Part shown: positions 52,291 through 61,216 of the stretch, piece by piece
Numbering within the stretch: position 1 is the stretch's first letter
Layout of the letters: each line of letters begins with the position of its first letter
Assembly (NCBI RefSeq): GCF_030816475.1
Contig: NZ_JAUSXF010000001.1
Location: 372,001 to 436,000, forward strand
Direction of reading: 5' to 3'
Origin: Arthrobacter pascens
GTDB taxonomy: Bacteria > Actinomycetota > Actinomycetes > Actinomycetales > Micrococcaceae
Length of the DNA stretch: 64,000 bases
Position numbers and translations under genes: made by a program
Notes under the pieces: generated by a model
What the model was told of the DNA's origin: nothing
Database searches by the model: none
Seen by the model: only the letters and a program-made list of their open reading frames with translations

Positions 52291-52803
52291 GTGGCGGACA
52301 TCATTCACTTAAACCCGGAGGAAGGGCAGGCCAGGCAGGCACTAGGCAGGCTTCTGATTGCCTACCACCGGCAAACGGAAATGGAGAAGGCCTCCCATGG
52401 AGTCGGGGCACGTCCGGCAGGCGGCTCCTTGCCAGCCAGGTACCAGCGGGAGATCGATTCGCCCTTCAAAGCATTCGCAGGTTCCCGGTTCATGGTGGCG
52501 AAGCAGGGCGGTGAAACGGTGGGAATGGTCGTCCTGAGCCCGGGCGGACCGGGGATCAAGGAAGTGAAGCGGCTGTGGGTAGAGCCCTCCGCCCGGGGTG
52601 CAGGGGTGGGCGCCGCGCTGCTCCAGGAGGCCCTGCACGCCGCCAGGCTGTCCGGTACTGAAGGCGTGCGCCTCACGGTCTGGGAATGGCGCCACGTGGC
52701 AGTGCGCTCGTATCTGCGGTTTGGGTTCCAGATGGTTCCGTCCTGGGAGGACCGGGCAGGACTTCATTGCCTGGAACTGCGGCTGGCGGAAGACCCGGAC
52801 TGA
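52291..52803 (+). CDS. GNAT-family N-acetyltransferase
   Basis: A 170-residue protein with the acetyl-CoA loop VEPSARGAGVGAALLQEAL near residue 95 and the family fold around it (YLRFGFQMVPSW at the C-terminal end). It begins at GTG 52291 close to a CCGGGTGG stretch. Substrate is unknown. It has no link to neighbours in sequence, and it is 70 bases before the DUF1992 gene. Confidence 0.85.
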   Translation: MADIIHLNPEEGQARQALGRLLIAYHRQTEMEKASHGVGARPAGGSLPARYQREIDSPFKAFAGSRFMVAKQGGETVGMVVLSPGGPGIKEVKRLWVEPSARGAGVGAALLQEALHAARLSGTEGVRLTVWEWRHVAVRSYLRFGFQMVPSWEDRAGLHCLELRLAEDPD

Positions 52804-52873
52804 CCGTTGAAAGTCGCTGCTGGCGGCTGAATACTGGAAATCAGGGGTTACTGGGCGAAGGTGGTGGCGGCCA

Positions 52874-53467
52874 ATGAGCGGCGGGGCGGGTAATGTCAGG
52901 CGGCGCCTGGAGCGCGCCGCGGAATTACGTACCTACCGTGGCGCAGGAATCAGTCCGCAGGAAGAGGCCGAGCTTGAGGCCGCGGAGGAACAGGAGCGGC
53001 AGAAGCGGAAAAAAGTCGATGATGCTGCCAGGGTGGAATACCTGATCCGGGACGCCATGGCGCAGGGGAAGTTCGACAACCTCAAGTATGCGGGCAAGCC
53101 GGTTCCGGGGCTGGGGGAAGCCTACGACCCCGATTGGTGGGTCAAAGGCCTGATCCAGCGGGAGAACATCAGCGGGCTGGGGCCAAAGGCCATCCTGCTC
53201 CGCACCGAGGACGCCGAACTGGACGCAACACTGGACGCGCAGTTCACGGAGAAGCAGGTCCGCGACATCCTGAATGACTTCAATGCCCGAGTGATTGAGG
53301 CCCGTCGCCAACTCCAGGGCGGCCCTCCGGTGATCACCAAGACCCGCGACGTCGAGGCCGAAGTGGCGCGCTGGCACGAGCGCCGCACGGCAAGGGAAGT
53401 TGAGGCTCCGCAGGAACCGGAGCCCCGGCGCTCGTGGTGGCAGCGGATCTGGAAGGGCACCGGCTAG
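52874..53467 (+). CDS. DUF1992 domain protein (DnaJ subfamily C member 28-like)
   Basis: A 197-residue soluble protein. The conserved DUF1992 core is IRDAMAQGKFDNLKYAGKPV near residue 60, followed by LIQRENISGLGPKAILLRTE. It has a charged coiled-coil-like N-terminal part (EEAELEAAEEQERQKRKKVD) and a basic tail. Family function is unknown; a role in protein quality control has been suggested from the eukaryotic member. It is next to a GNAT gene. Confidence 0.8.
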   Translation: MSGGAGNVRRRLERAAELRTYRGAGISPQEEAELEAAEEQERQKRKKVDDAARVEYLIRDAMAQGKFDNLKYAGKPVPGLGEAYDPDWWVKGLIQRENISGLGPKAILLRTEDAELDATLDAQFTEKQVRDILNDFNARVIEARRQLQGGPPVITKTRDVEAEVARWHERRTAREVEAPQEPEPRRSWWQRIWKGTG

Positions 53468-53696
53468 GAACGACGACGACGGCCGCCGGCTTCCGCCGTC
53501 GGGCTCCTGCCTTGCGCGGTCCTTCGGGCCTACGGAGCCGTCACCACATACAGCTCGCAGCAGGAGTGGTGGTACTCCGAGGTCTGCCCCCGCTGCGTGT
53601 ACCCCGTGCTGTACGCGCCATGGACCGGAAGTGACCGGATGATGATGGTGCAGCAGAATGGAGGCCGAGCCCGCCCCGACGAAAGGACACCCCGCT

Positions 53697-55073
53697 ATGG
53701 CTGAACCGACTTGGGTCAGGCACGCCGTGTGGTGGCACATCTATCCGCTGGGGTTCGCCGGTGCCCCGAAGCAAGCCCTCCCGGCCGGCGCCGCCCCGGA
53801 GCACGGGCTGCAGAAACTGATCCCGTGGCTGGACTACGCGCTGGAACTGGGGGCCTCAGGGATCGCCCTCGGTCCTGTCTTCGCCTCAGAGACGCACGGC
53901 TATGACACCACCGACTATTTCAGCATCGACCCGCGCCTGGGCGGCGACGCCGACTTCGACGACTTCATCCGTGAAGCCCACGCCAGGGGCCTCCGGGTAC
54001 TCCTGGACGGGGTGTTCAACCACGCCGGGCGCTCGTTCCAGCCGTTCAAGGACGCCCTGGCGCACGGCCCGTCCAGCCCCACCGCTCAATGGTTCAAATT
54101 CAGCTGGCCCGAACACGGGACTGTAACGGGGTCAGAACCTGCCGAGCCGGATTATGCGGACTTCGAGGGGCACCACCACCTGGTGGCGCTGAACCACGAT
54201 GAGCCCCGGGTAGCCCGCTTCGTTGCCGATGTCATGAAGCACTGGCTGGGACGCGGGGCAGACGGCTGGCGCCTGGATGCCGCCTACGCAGTGCCGTCCG
54301 GCTTCTGGGCGTCAGTCCTGGCTGCCGTGCGCCCGGACTATCCGGAGGCCTATTTTGTGGGGGAGTACATTCACGGCGATTACCCGGCCGAGGTCACTGC
54401 CGGCACGCTTGATTCCGCTACCCAGTACGAACTGTGGAAGGCCGCCTGGAGCTCCCTCAATGACGCGAACTTTTACGAACTGGCCTCCGCGTTGGAGCGC
54501 CACAACTCATTCCTGGACGCCTTCGTCCCACTCACCTTTGTGGGCAACCACGACGTCACCCGCATTGCGAGCCAGCTCAAGGATCCGCAGCTCCTGCCGC
54601 ATGCCCTGGTGGTCCTGTTCACTGTGGGCGGCACCCCTTCCGTCTATTACGGTGACGAGCAGGCGTACCGCGGGGTCAAGGAGGACCGGGAAGGCGGCGA
54701 CGACGACGTCCGCCCTGCTTTTCCGGAGTCACCGAGGGACCTGTCACCGCTTGGACAGGACGTTTACCGGCTGCATCAGCAGCTCATCGGCGTCCGGCGG
54801 CGGCACGGCTGGCTGCATTCCGCCCGGACGAGGGTGCTCTCGCTGACAAATGAGCACCTGGTCTACGAGGCAAGCCCCCACGACCCGGCCGTGGAAAACG
54901 AGTCAGGAGAAGGCCGGGGCATCGTGGTGGCCCTCAACCAGGCGGACCGGGCCGCAGAACTTGAGGTGCCGGCGCCGGCCTCTGTCCTGCTGGCCGGGAA
55001 CGGCACCGTGGACGGCAACGGCCGTATTTCCCTGCCGCCACGTGGCTGGGCGCTGCTGTCGGCCGGAAGCTGA
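53697..55073 (+). CDS. GH13 alpha-amylase-family enzyme
   Basis: A 458-residue enzyme with the four GH13 motifs: DGVFNH, GWRLDAAY with nucleophile Asp194, VGEYIHG with acid/base Glu223, and FVGNHD with Asp286. No signal peptide is visible, so it acts on intracellular alpha-glucans or small substrates such as sucrose or trehalose derivatives; the exact activity is not readable. The start ATG 53697 follows GAAAGGA. The 230-base gap before it holds an open but unconvincing frame. Confidence 0.85.
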   Translation: MAEPTWVRHAVWWHIYPLGFAGAPKQALPAGAAPEHGLQKLIPWLDYALELGASGIALGPVFASETHGYDTTDYFSIDPRLGGDADFDDFIREAHARGLRVLLDGVFNHAGRSFQPFKDALAHGPSSPTAQWFKFSWPEHGTVTGSEPAEPDYADFEGHHHLVALNHDEPRVARFVADVMKHWLGRGADGWRLDAAYAVPSGFWASVLAAVRPDYPEAYFVGEYIHGDYPAEVTAGTLDSATQYELWKAAWSSLNDANFYELASALERHNSFLDAFVPLTFVGNHDVTRIASQLKDPQLLPHALVVLFTVGGTPSVYYGDEQAYRGVKEDREGGDDDVRPAFPESPRDLSPLGQDVYRLHQQLIGVRRRHGWLHSARTRVLSLTNEHLVYEASPHDPAVENESGEGRGIVVALNQADRAAELEVPAPASVLLAGNGTVDGNGRISLPPRGWALLSAGS

Positions 55074-55080
55074 CAGCCGC

Positions 55081-57255
55081 TCAGCGCTTGGGACTTGGCG
55101 AGGGACTCGGGCTGCCCATGGACGGCGGCGGAGCCGGGAACGGGTTCGCCGGGTAGAGCTTTGCCACTTTCACCATGTAGTTGGCCCACTGCGGACCCGC
55201 GACCATGTACCCGTCAAGACGCTTGTAGAACACGCCGTTGACCGTGACGTTCTGGCCAACGCGCTTCTGGCCTTCCAGTGCATCCCCGAAGAATGATGCG
55301 GTGGCCAGACCCGACGTATAGCCCACTACCCACGTGGAGCCGTTGTTGTTAGAGGTGCCTGTCTTGGCAGCAACAGGAACCTGAGTGTGAACTTTAGGAT
55401 TGATGTAGACGCCGGACCCCACCTTAAGAACGTCCTGGAGGACCGAATTTACGCCCCGGGCCACATCGGGCTTCACAGCGTCGCGGCATTCCACGGCCTG
55501 GGCGGGCAGCTTTCCGCCATTCACGTCGGTGATGTCGGCCAGCGCAATCGGCACGCAGTAGCGGCCGTCATTGGCGAAGGTGGCAAACGCATTAGCCAGA
55601 TGGACCGGTGCAACGCCGATGGCGCCGAGGATGTTGCCCAGCTGGTGCATGTTGATCTGGGCGCCGTCCAGCCCGCTATGCAGGCCCACGGCATCCACCA
55701 TTTTCTGGATGCCGCAGAAGTCCAGCTGCGCCGCCTCGGCAAATGTGGCCGTGTTGATGGAGTTGTACAGCCCGTAATTCGCGGGCATCTTGCGGTAGTA
55801 GCCCTCGTCAGCATTCTGCAGGTCATCGGCCGCGCCCAGTGTCGGATTGTTTTGCGCCGTGCTGTAAGCCCCCAGGACCTTTCCGCAGCTGGACTTCCAC
55901 GGGAAACCGAGCGGGTAGACGCGCTTGGAGGCATCCACCTCTTCGGTCAATTTGTGGCCCTCGTTGAGCCATTCAGCGAACGTGAACGGTTTCATGGTGG
56001 ACCCCGGCTGGAAACCGCCTGCACCGTTGAGGTCATTGCCCTGGGCATCCTTGGCATCGACGTTGAAGTTCAGCTGGGTATCGAACTTTCCGTCCTGGGC
56101 CAGGAACACCGTGTTCTGTGCCATGGCCAGGATCTTTCCGGTGCCCGGCTGAATGGTCACCAGGGAGGCGCCCCAGTGGTCGGGATTCGCCCCGGCCGTG
56201 CCGTCCACCTGCTCCTGTGCTGCCGCCTGCAGCCTGCTGTCAAGGGTGGTGGTGATGGTCAGGCCGCCACGGTACAGCGTCCGCTCCCGATCGGCCTGGG
56301 TGGCCCCGAAAGCGGGGTTGTTCAGGATCAGATGGGAGATGTAGTCGCAGAAGTAAGGCGCCATGACGGCGTTGGCGCAGCCCTGCCGTCCCGGGCTGAG
56401 CTTGAGTTCAATGGGCGCGGCCACGGCGGCATCGTGGTCGGCCTGGCTGATCTTATGCAAGGCGAGCATGGCATCCAGTACCTGGTCGCGGCGGGCCTTG
56501 GACTGCTCCGGGTTCACTGCAGGGTTGTAGAAGCTGGGGCTGTTCACCAGCCCGGCCAGCAGCGCGGACTGCGGCAGGGTGAGGTCCTTGGCGGTACTGC
56601 TGAAGAAATACCGGGCCGCCGCTTCAATGCCATACGCTTCGTGGCTGAAAAATACGATGTTGAGGTACCCCTCAAGGATCTGGTCCTTGGTGAACTTCTT
56701 TTCCAGCGAAACGGCAAGCTTCATCTCCCTCAGCTTGTCTGCGATATTCTTTTGCCCGCTGAGGATCACCTGGTCGCCCTTGTCCGCGGACAGCAGCGTC
56801 TCGTTGAGTACGTTCGTAACGTACTGCTGGGTGATGGTTGATGCCCCTTGCTGGCCGCCCTTGGTCAGGTTGGAGATGGCGGCCCTCAGGATGCCCTGCG
56901 GATCCACGCCCCCGTGCTCATAGAACCTGGTGTCCTCGATGGCCACGATGGCGTCTTTGACGAAGGGGGATATCTGGTCCAAGGGAACCTTGACCCGGTT
57001 TTCCTCATAGAAGGTGGCGATTTGCTGCCCGTCTGCCGTCAGGACCTTGGTGGATTGCGACGGCGGACGGACGACCAGTTCCGAGGGAAGGCTGTCGAAG
57101 TAGCTCTTGGAGCGGCTGATCCCGAAGCCGGCCGCTCCGACCGCAGGAACCACCAGGCTGGCCACCAGAACACCGCATAATGCGCTCGCAGCGAAGAACC
57201 CGATGACCCTTCCCAGGGTGCTGGCCAGACGGTGCCTGCGCTTCTTTTTCGCCAT
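55081..57255 (-). CDS. Bifunctional penicillin-binding protein (class A)
   Basis: A 724-residue peptidoglycan synthase. One membrane segment lies near residues 20-42. The glycosyltransferase domain shows catalytic Glu107 in AIEDTRFYEHGGV and STITQQYVTN. The transpeptidase domain has Ser419 in GSTMK and KTGT at 631-634. The tail is Pro/Ser-rich. It is a usual housekeeping enzyme that polymerises and cross-links cell wall at the outer membrane face. It faces the PadR gene across a shared 210-base region. Confidence 0.92.
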   Translation of the reverse strand: MAKKKRRHRLASTLGRVIGFFAASALCGVLVASLVVPAVGAAGFGISRSKSYFDSLPSELVVRPPSQSTKVLTADGQQIATFYEENRVKVPLDQISPFVKDAIVAIEDTRFYEHGGVDPQGILRAAISNLTKGGQQGASTITQQYVTNVLNETLLSADKGDQVILSGQKNIADKLREMKLAVSLEKKFTKDQILEGYLNIVFFSHEAYGIEAAARYFFSSTAKDLTLPQSALLAGLVNSPSFYNPAVNPEQSKARRDQVLDAMLALHKISQADHDAAVAAPIELKLSPGRQGCANAVMAPYFCDYISHLILNNPAFGATQADRERTLYRGGLTITTTLDSRLQAAAQEQVDGTAGANPDHWGASLVTIQPGTGKILAMAQNTVFLAQDGKFDTQLNFNVDAKDAQGNDLNGAGGFQPGSTMKPFTFAEWLNEGHKLTEEVDASKRVYPLGFPWKSSCGKVLGAYSTAQNNPTLGAADDLQNADEGYYRKMPANYGLYNSINTATFAEAAQLDFCGIQKMVDAVGLHSGLDGAQINMHQLGNILGAIGVAPVHLANAFATFANDGRYCVPIALADITDVNGGKLPAQAVECRDAVKPDVARGVNSVLQDVLKVGSGVYINPKVHTQVPVAAKTGTSNNNGSTWVVGYTSGLATASFFGDALEGQKRVGQNVTVNGVFYKRLDGYMVAGPQWANYMVKVAKLYPANPFPAPPPSMGSPSPSPSPKR

Positions 57256-57375
57256 GTTTCAGCCCTCAAGCTAGCGACGTGTCATTAGGATACGCCGCGC
57301 GGCCTTGCTTCATCCAGAGCTTTGGCGGGTGGGCAAGGCCGGACTTATTCCGAGCCGAATGCCGTGCTGGGCCTC

Positions 57376-57432
57376 TTGACCCACCGATAGGTAGCGATAT
57401 ATCGTTAAGTATCGGTGAAGGGTTCACCGATA
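57376..57432. promoter_or_regulatory. PadR-type operator region
   Basis: A possible promoter is TTGACC (57376-57381) with TATATC (57398-57403). CGATATATCG (57395-57404) and the perfect inverted repeat TATCGGTGAA-GGG-TTCACCGATA (57410-57432) lie on and after it. They are probable PadR sites for the gene that starts 35 bases on. Confidence 0.6.
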
Positions 57433-57466
57433 CCAGGGAAAACTGATTTGAGAGGACGATGCCGCT

Positions 57467-58087
57467 ATGAAAGGCATTCACGACGACAATAAATTTGCCG
57501 GGCCGGAATTCGGCAGGGGACGCTTCGAGCGCGGCAGGGGACGTAGGGGACCCCACGGGCACCGCGGGGGCGGGTTTGGTCCCGGCTTCGGGCCAGGTTT
57601 TGGACCCGGCGGGTTCGGTCCGGGCTTCGGACCCGGTTTTGGTCCCGGCTTCCGCCGTGCGAACCGGGGGGATGTCCGCTCCGCGATTCTTTCGCTCCTG
57701 GCCGAGGCGCCATCAAACGGCTACGGGTTGATCAAGAAGATAGCCGAGAAGACATCAGGGGCATGGCGACCCAGCCCGGGATCGATCTACCCCACGCTCC
57801 AGCAGCTGGTGGACGAAGACCTCATCGCACCCCTCAGCGAAGGCCGGCGGACCGATTTCACCCTCACCGATGCCGGCAAAGCCTACGTGAGCGAACATGC
57901 GGAGGAACTGAACAATGCCTGGAGCACCGACCCTGAAGGATCAGGACCGGCCTTCCACCAGAGTGTCGCGAAGCTGATGGGTGTCATCCACCAGTTCCGC
58001 GCTGCAGCAACGGATGAGCAACGCCGGGCTGCCGGGGAAAAAATCGACGAGCTGCGCCGCGCGCTATACCACATCCTCGCCGACTGA
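57467..58087 (+). CDS. PadR-family regulator with Gly-Phe-Pro-rich N-terminus
   Basis: A 206-residue regulator. Residues about 68-150 form the winged helix (DVRSAILSLLAEAPSNGYGL; GSIYPTLQQLVDEDLIAPLS) and the rest is a helical dimer part. The N-terminal 65 residues are a low-complexity tail with repeated GFGPGFGPG units after a basic GRGRFERGRGRRG stretch. The inverted repeats upstream fit autoregulation. PadR proteins usually respond to small ligands; none is indicated here. Confidence 0.82.
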   Translation: MKGIHDDNKFAGPEFGRGRFERGRGRRGPHGHRGGGFGPGFGPGFGPGGFGPGFGPGFGPGFRRANRGDVRSAILSLLAEAPSNGYGLIKKIAEKTSGAWRPSPGSIYPTLQQLVDEDLIAPLSEGRRTDFTLTDAGKAYVSEHAEELNNAWSTDPEGSGPAFHQSVAKLMGVIHQFRAAATDEQRRAAGEKIDELRRALYHILAD

Positions 58088-58157
58088 AACCCCGGCTGAA
58101 ACCGCCGACTAACCCGCTGGCGGGGACGATGCCGGCATGTTCACGGAGGCGGAGCTG

Positions 58158-58394
58158 CTACTGCCGGTAGCCCTCCACTTCGCTGACAGGCCGCTCCGCG
58201 GCATCGTTCGGGTTCTCGCCGGACTCCATCTTGGCGCGGCGCTGGCGGAGCAGGTCCCAACACTGGTCCAGGCTCTCTTCTACCGCCCTCAGTCGTGCCC
58301 GATCCGGCGCGTGACCGGCGCCTGAGGCCTCACGGAGATCGTGTTCCTCGGCCACCAGTGCTTGGATGCGCCCCAGAATATCCTGATCGTTCAT
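58158..58394 (-). CDS. DUF2630 protein
   Basis: A 78-residue acidic helical protein. MNDQDILGRIQALVAEEHDL and LRAVEESLDQCWDLLRQRRA are the conserved features of DUF2630. The family is of unknown function and common in actinobacteria. It lies next to the antiporter gene on the same strand. No signal or membrane segment. Confidence 0.85.
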   Translation of the reverse strand: MNDQDILGRIQALVAEEHDLREASGAGHAPDRARLRAVEESLDQCWDLLRQRRAKMESGENPNDAAERPVSEVEGYRQ

Positions 58395-58460
58395 GGTTTC
58401 CCCTTTGCTCCGGAACTGGTCCCCTCAGGGTAGTAACTGCGGTTGGAAGTGACTAGAGGT

Positions 58461-60335
58461 TCAGCCCAGCAACTGGTCTTCGTAGCACCAGCGCCACTCC
58501 TCGCCCGGTTCTGCGCTGCGCATGGCCGGGTGGCCGGTGGAATGGAAATGCCGCGTGGCGTGGGTGGCCGGCGAGGAGTCGCAGCAGCCCACGTTTCCGC
58601 ACGCCAGGCACATTCTGAGGTGGACCGTCGTCGTGCCTTCCCGGAGGCAATCGGCGCAGAAGGCGCCGGCCGGTACTGTCGCTTCCGGGGCCTCGTCAAG
58701 GTGTACACAGCCCCCTGAGCGGGCGGCCAGGCCCTCACCTCCGCCGGCGTCATCGAGTTCCAGATCCTCCAAGGAAGCGTCAAGGATGGACTCCTCGATG
58801 TCCAGCCGTTCCAGCACCTCACTAAGGACCTCGTGGGCGTATCGGCCGCCCCGGCGCAGCTCCAGCACCTTGGACCGCTCCGCTTCCAGCATGGCCAGCC
58901 GAAGCTGGGCGTACCGCTGGCTGGGGGTGGCCGCCTCGGACGAAGGCCGGCCCAGCCGTTCCCACGCCGCCAGCCCGCGCTCCTGTGTCCGGCGTTTCAG
59001 CATCGTCATGACCTCCGGGGGATCATGCTCGGTCCTTAGCTCCTGCAGCCGCTCCAGGCCCGCATCAGTGGCAAGCTGGACGAGGGAGGCCTGGTTCAGG
59101 GCGTCCTCCCGCTTGTCCGGTCCAGGCACACCCAGCAGCCGCACCAGGGCGGGCAGCGTGAAGCCTTGGAGGGTCAGCGTTCCGCCCACCACCACCAGGG
59201 CTGCAAGGATCAGCACCGGTCGGTGTTCCAGGTCTTCAGGCAGGACCAGCGCCGCGGCCAGGGTCACCACGCCGCGCATCCCCGCCCACGAAATAATGGC
59301 CGGATACGTCCACGGCGGCGACGGGTCCTTCCTGCGGACCGCGGGAATCAGCCGGGGCAGGTAAGTCGCGGGAAACACCCAGACCGGCCGGAGCAGCAGT
59401 ACCGCCAGCAGAATCACGGCACATCCTGCCCAGATGCGGCCGGCTCCGAGGGAATCGCCCTGCACGCCGTCGATGATGGTCCGCACCTGCAGACCGATCA
59501 GCAGGAACACCGAATTCTCCAGCAGGAACTGCACGGTGTCCCAGTTGCTTCGCTGGCTCAGGCGTGCTGCGCCGTTAGGCATGGAGGGGGCCTTGGTGCC
59601 CATGATCAGGCCGGTGACGACGACGGCGAGTACCCCGGATGCGTGGATGGCTTCCGCCGGCAGATACGCCACCAGCGGGGCGATGAGCGAGGTGGAGGTG
59701 TTAATGGCGACGTTGCGGATCCGCCTCCGAAGCTGGGTCAATACGTAGGCCGCCGCCAGTCCCACCACCAGCCCGCCCCCGGCGGCCAGGGCGAATCCAG
59801 CGCCGATTTCAACGGCAGAGACGGTCCCGGAAAGCGCTGCAATGGCCGCCCGCAGGAGGACCAGGGCGGTCGCATCATTGACAAGCGACTCACCCTCGAG
59901 GATGCTCACGATCCGGCGCGGCATGCCGACTTTCCGGGCAATGGCCGTTGCCGCCACGGCATCCGGCGGCGCCAGGACCGCGCCCAGGGCAATGGCGGCC
60001 GCCAGCGGAATTTCCGGGAACAGCCACCAGACCACGAATCCAACGGCGATGGTCCCGAAGACCACGTAGCCCACGGACAGCAAGGAGATCGCCCTCCGGT
60101 TGGAGCCAAAATCGAACAGCGAAGTCCTGAGCGCGGCGGCGTACAGCAGGGGCGGAAGCAGGCCCACCAGGACAACTTCCGGGTTCAGTTCGACGCGGGG
60201 GACAAAGGGCAGGAAGGATCCTGCCACCCCGATCAGCACCAGCAGCAGGGGAACCGAGACATTGAGTTTGTGGCCCAGGGCGCTGCAGGCGCAGACCACG
60301 GACACCAATACGAGTACGCCGAGAGCGACATCCAT
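58461..60335 (-). CDS. Na+/H+ antiporter fused to a UBP-type zinc finger
   Basis: A 624-residue protein. The first 400 residues hold about twelve membrane segments of the CPA1 sodium/proton exchanger type (APPDAVAATAIARKVGMPRR near residue 120). Then comes a cytosolic helical part (about 405-540). The last 80 residues, CVHLDEAPEATVPAGAFCAD onward with CLACGNVGCCDSSPATHATR and TGHPAMRSAEPGEEWRWCYED, are a UBP-type zinc finger with the full set of Cys and His. This finger binds ubiquitin ends in eukaryotes; its bacterial role is unknown. Confidence 0.88.
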   Translation of the reverse strand: MDVALGVLVLVSVVCACSALGHKLNVSVPLLLVLIGVAGSFLPFVPRVELNPEVVLVGLLPPLLYAAALRTSLFDFGSNRRAISLLSVGYVVFGTIAVGFVVWWLFPEIPLAAAIALGAVLAPPDAVAATAIARKVGMPRRIVSILEGESLVNDATALVLLRAAIAALSGTVSAVEIGAGFALAAGGGLVVGLAAAYVLTQLRRRIRNVAINTSTSLIAPLVAYLPAEAIHASGVLAVVVTGLIMGTKAPSMPNGAARLSQRSNWDTVQFLLENSVFLLIGLQVRTIIDGVQGDSLGAGRIWAGCAVILLAVLLLRPVWVFPATYLPRLIPAVRRKDPSPPWTYPAIISWAGMRGVVTLAAALVLPEDLEHRPVLILAALVVVGGTLTLQGFTLPALVRLLGVPGPDKREDALNQASLVQLATDAGLERLQELRTEHDPPEVMTMLKRRTQERGLAAWERLGRPSSEAATPSQRYAQLRLAMLEAERSKVLELRRGGRYAHEVLSEVLERLDIEESILDASLEDLELDDAGGGEGLAARSGGCVHLDEAPEATVPAGAFCADCLREGTTTVHLRMCLACGNVGCCDSSPATHATRHFHSTGHPAMRSAEPGEEWRWCYEDQLLG

Positions 60336-60402
60336 CCGGCTATTCTCTCAGCATGGAGTGCGGCGCAGGGTCTCCTGACGGCCACCGGCCACCTGTACCA
60401 TC

Positions 60403-60807
60403 ATGACCATGCCCACTGTGCTCGATATGGCAGGTCCCATCCTGGAAATGATGACCTGGCTGTGCCTGCCCGCCGGCCTGATGCTGCTGGCCTATACAGG
60501 AATCCTGCGGCGCTTTGTCCACCCGTGGTCGGTGGCGGAGGGGGTGGTGTACGCCGATCCGAGCGGCACCGGCTTCCGCTGGTTCGATGACAAGTACCGG
60601 GTCCACCACGCTCCGATGTCACCCTTTGACATTAAGGACCTGGCAGTTGGGGACACCCTGCCCATCTATTACCATCCCAAGCGTCCGACGCAATGGCAGA
60701 CCGCAGCGCCGGAGCCTCCCGGCAGGACCGCCGTCGTGCTTGGCCGCCTGCTCACCGGGATCGGAACAGCGGCACTCATCGGGGGGTCTGTGCTTCCGAT
60801 GTTCTAG
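60403..60807 (+). CDS. Membrane protein, DUF3592-like
   Basis: A 134-residue protein with a membrane segment near each end (ILEMMTWLCLPAGLMLLAYT and the last 25 residues) around a soluble beta-rich part (GFRWFDDKYRVHHAPMSPFD; VGDTLPIYYHPKRPTQW). The VGDxLPVYYxPxxP pattern is that of DUF3592-like proteins. It faces the antiporter gene across a short gap. Function unknown. Confidence 0.65.
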   Translation: MTMPTVLDMAGPILEMMTWLCLPAGLMLLAYTGILRRFVHPWSVAEGVVYADPSGTGFRWFDDKYRVHHAPMSPFDIKDLAVGDTLPIYYHPKRPTQWQTAAPEPPGRTAVVLGRLLTGIGTAALIGGSVLPMF

Positions 60808-60816
60808 CGCCGTGGA

Positions 60817-60859
60817 GTGTCCAGGGTTCAGTGTCCAGGGCTCAGTGTCCAGGTCCTCA
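60817..60859. repeat. Three 14-bp tandem repeats
   Basis: GTGTCCAGGGTTCA, GTGTCCAGGGCTCA and GTGTCCAGGTCCTCA follow one another with small changes. They lie between the stop of the plus-strand gene at 60403-60807 and the stop of the minus-strand DUF202 gene at 60863. A variable-number repeat is likely; no protein binding is evident. Confidence 0.6.
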
Positions 60860-60862
60860 CTC

Positions 60863-61216
60863 CTAGCCTGCCAGCACCACACCGATGCCCAGCGCCCCGA
60901 GGATGATTCCGGCGAAAGCCGTCCAAAGCACCGCGGACGTATCGGCGTCGACGTTTTCCCTCGTGATCCCCTGCGTGCTGGCCCGGTAACGCCGGCGCTG
61001 GGTGAGGTAGATGGCTCCGGCCGCAGTAGTCGAAACGGCAAACAGCATCAGGATGGGCAGACCGTGATGTGGCAACCAGCGCAGGAAGAGGGCGCTGACG
61101 GTCACGAGCGTCATCATGGTACGCCCCCAGGCCAGGGTGGTCCGCTCGGGCTGGAGCCCCGGGTCACCGTGGGGGCCGACGCGCTGGCCGTCCACCGGCT
61201 CAGCGCCAGAGGACAA
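60863..61216 (-). CDS. DUF202 membrane protein
   Basis: A 117-residue protein with three hydrophobic segments. DPGLQPERTTLAWGRTMMTL near residue 18 is the DUF202 signature. Its start lies 17 bases inside the end of the next DUF202 gene upstream (61200-61604), so the two are co-translated and may form a complex. The family has no assigned function. Confidence 0.8.
   Translation of the reverse strand: MSSGAEPVDGQRVGPHGDPGLQPERTTLAWGRTMMTLVTVSALFLRWLPHHGLPILMLFAVSTTAAGAIYLTQRRRYRASTQGITRENVDADTSAVLWTAFAGIILGALGIGVVLAG

Noticed and set aside
53468..53700. Open frame between DUF1992 and GH13 with a Trp-rich CPRC-like stretch
   Set aside because: Has no usable start codon or ribosome-binding site, and includes the hairpin-like region at 53476-53500; probably chance in GC-rich DNA, though the CPRC text is curious.
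55387..56841. Long plus-strand frame opposite the penicillin-binding protein
   Set aside because: No domain or ribosome-binding site; the minus-strand gene has all catalytic motifs.
57578..57650. Repeated GGNTTCGGNCCNGG units, CRISPR-like at first sight
   Set aside because: They are codon repeats of a Gly-Phe-Gly-Pro protein tail in frame with the PadR gene, with no spacers.
59166..60590. Long plus-strand frame opposite the antiporter
   Set aside because: Low-complexity Gln/Arg/Gly text typical of antisense frames in GC-rich DNA.
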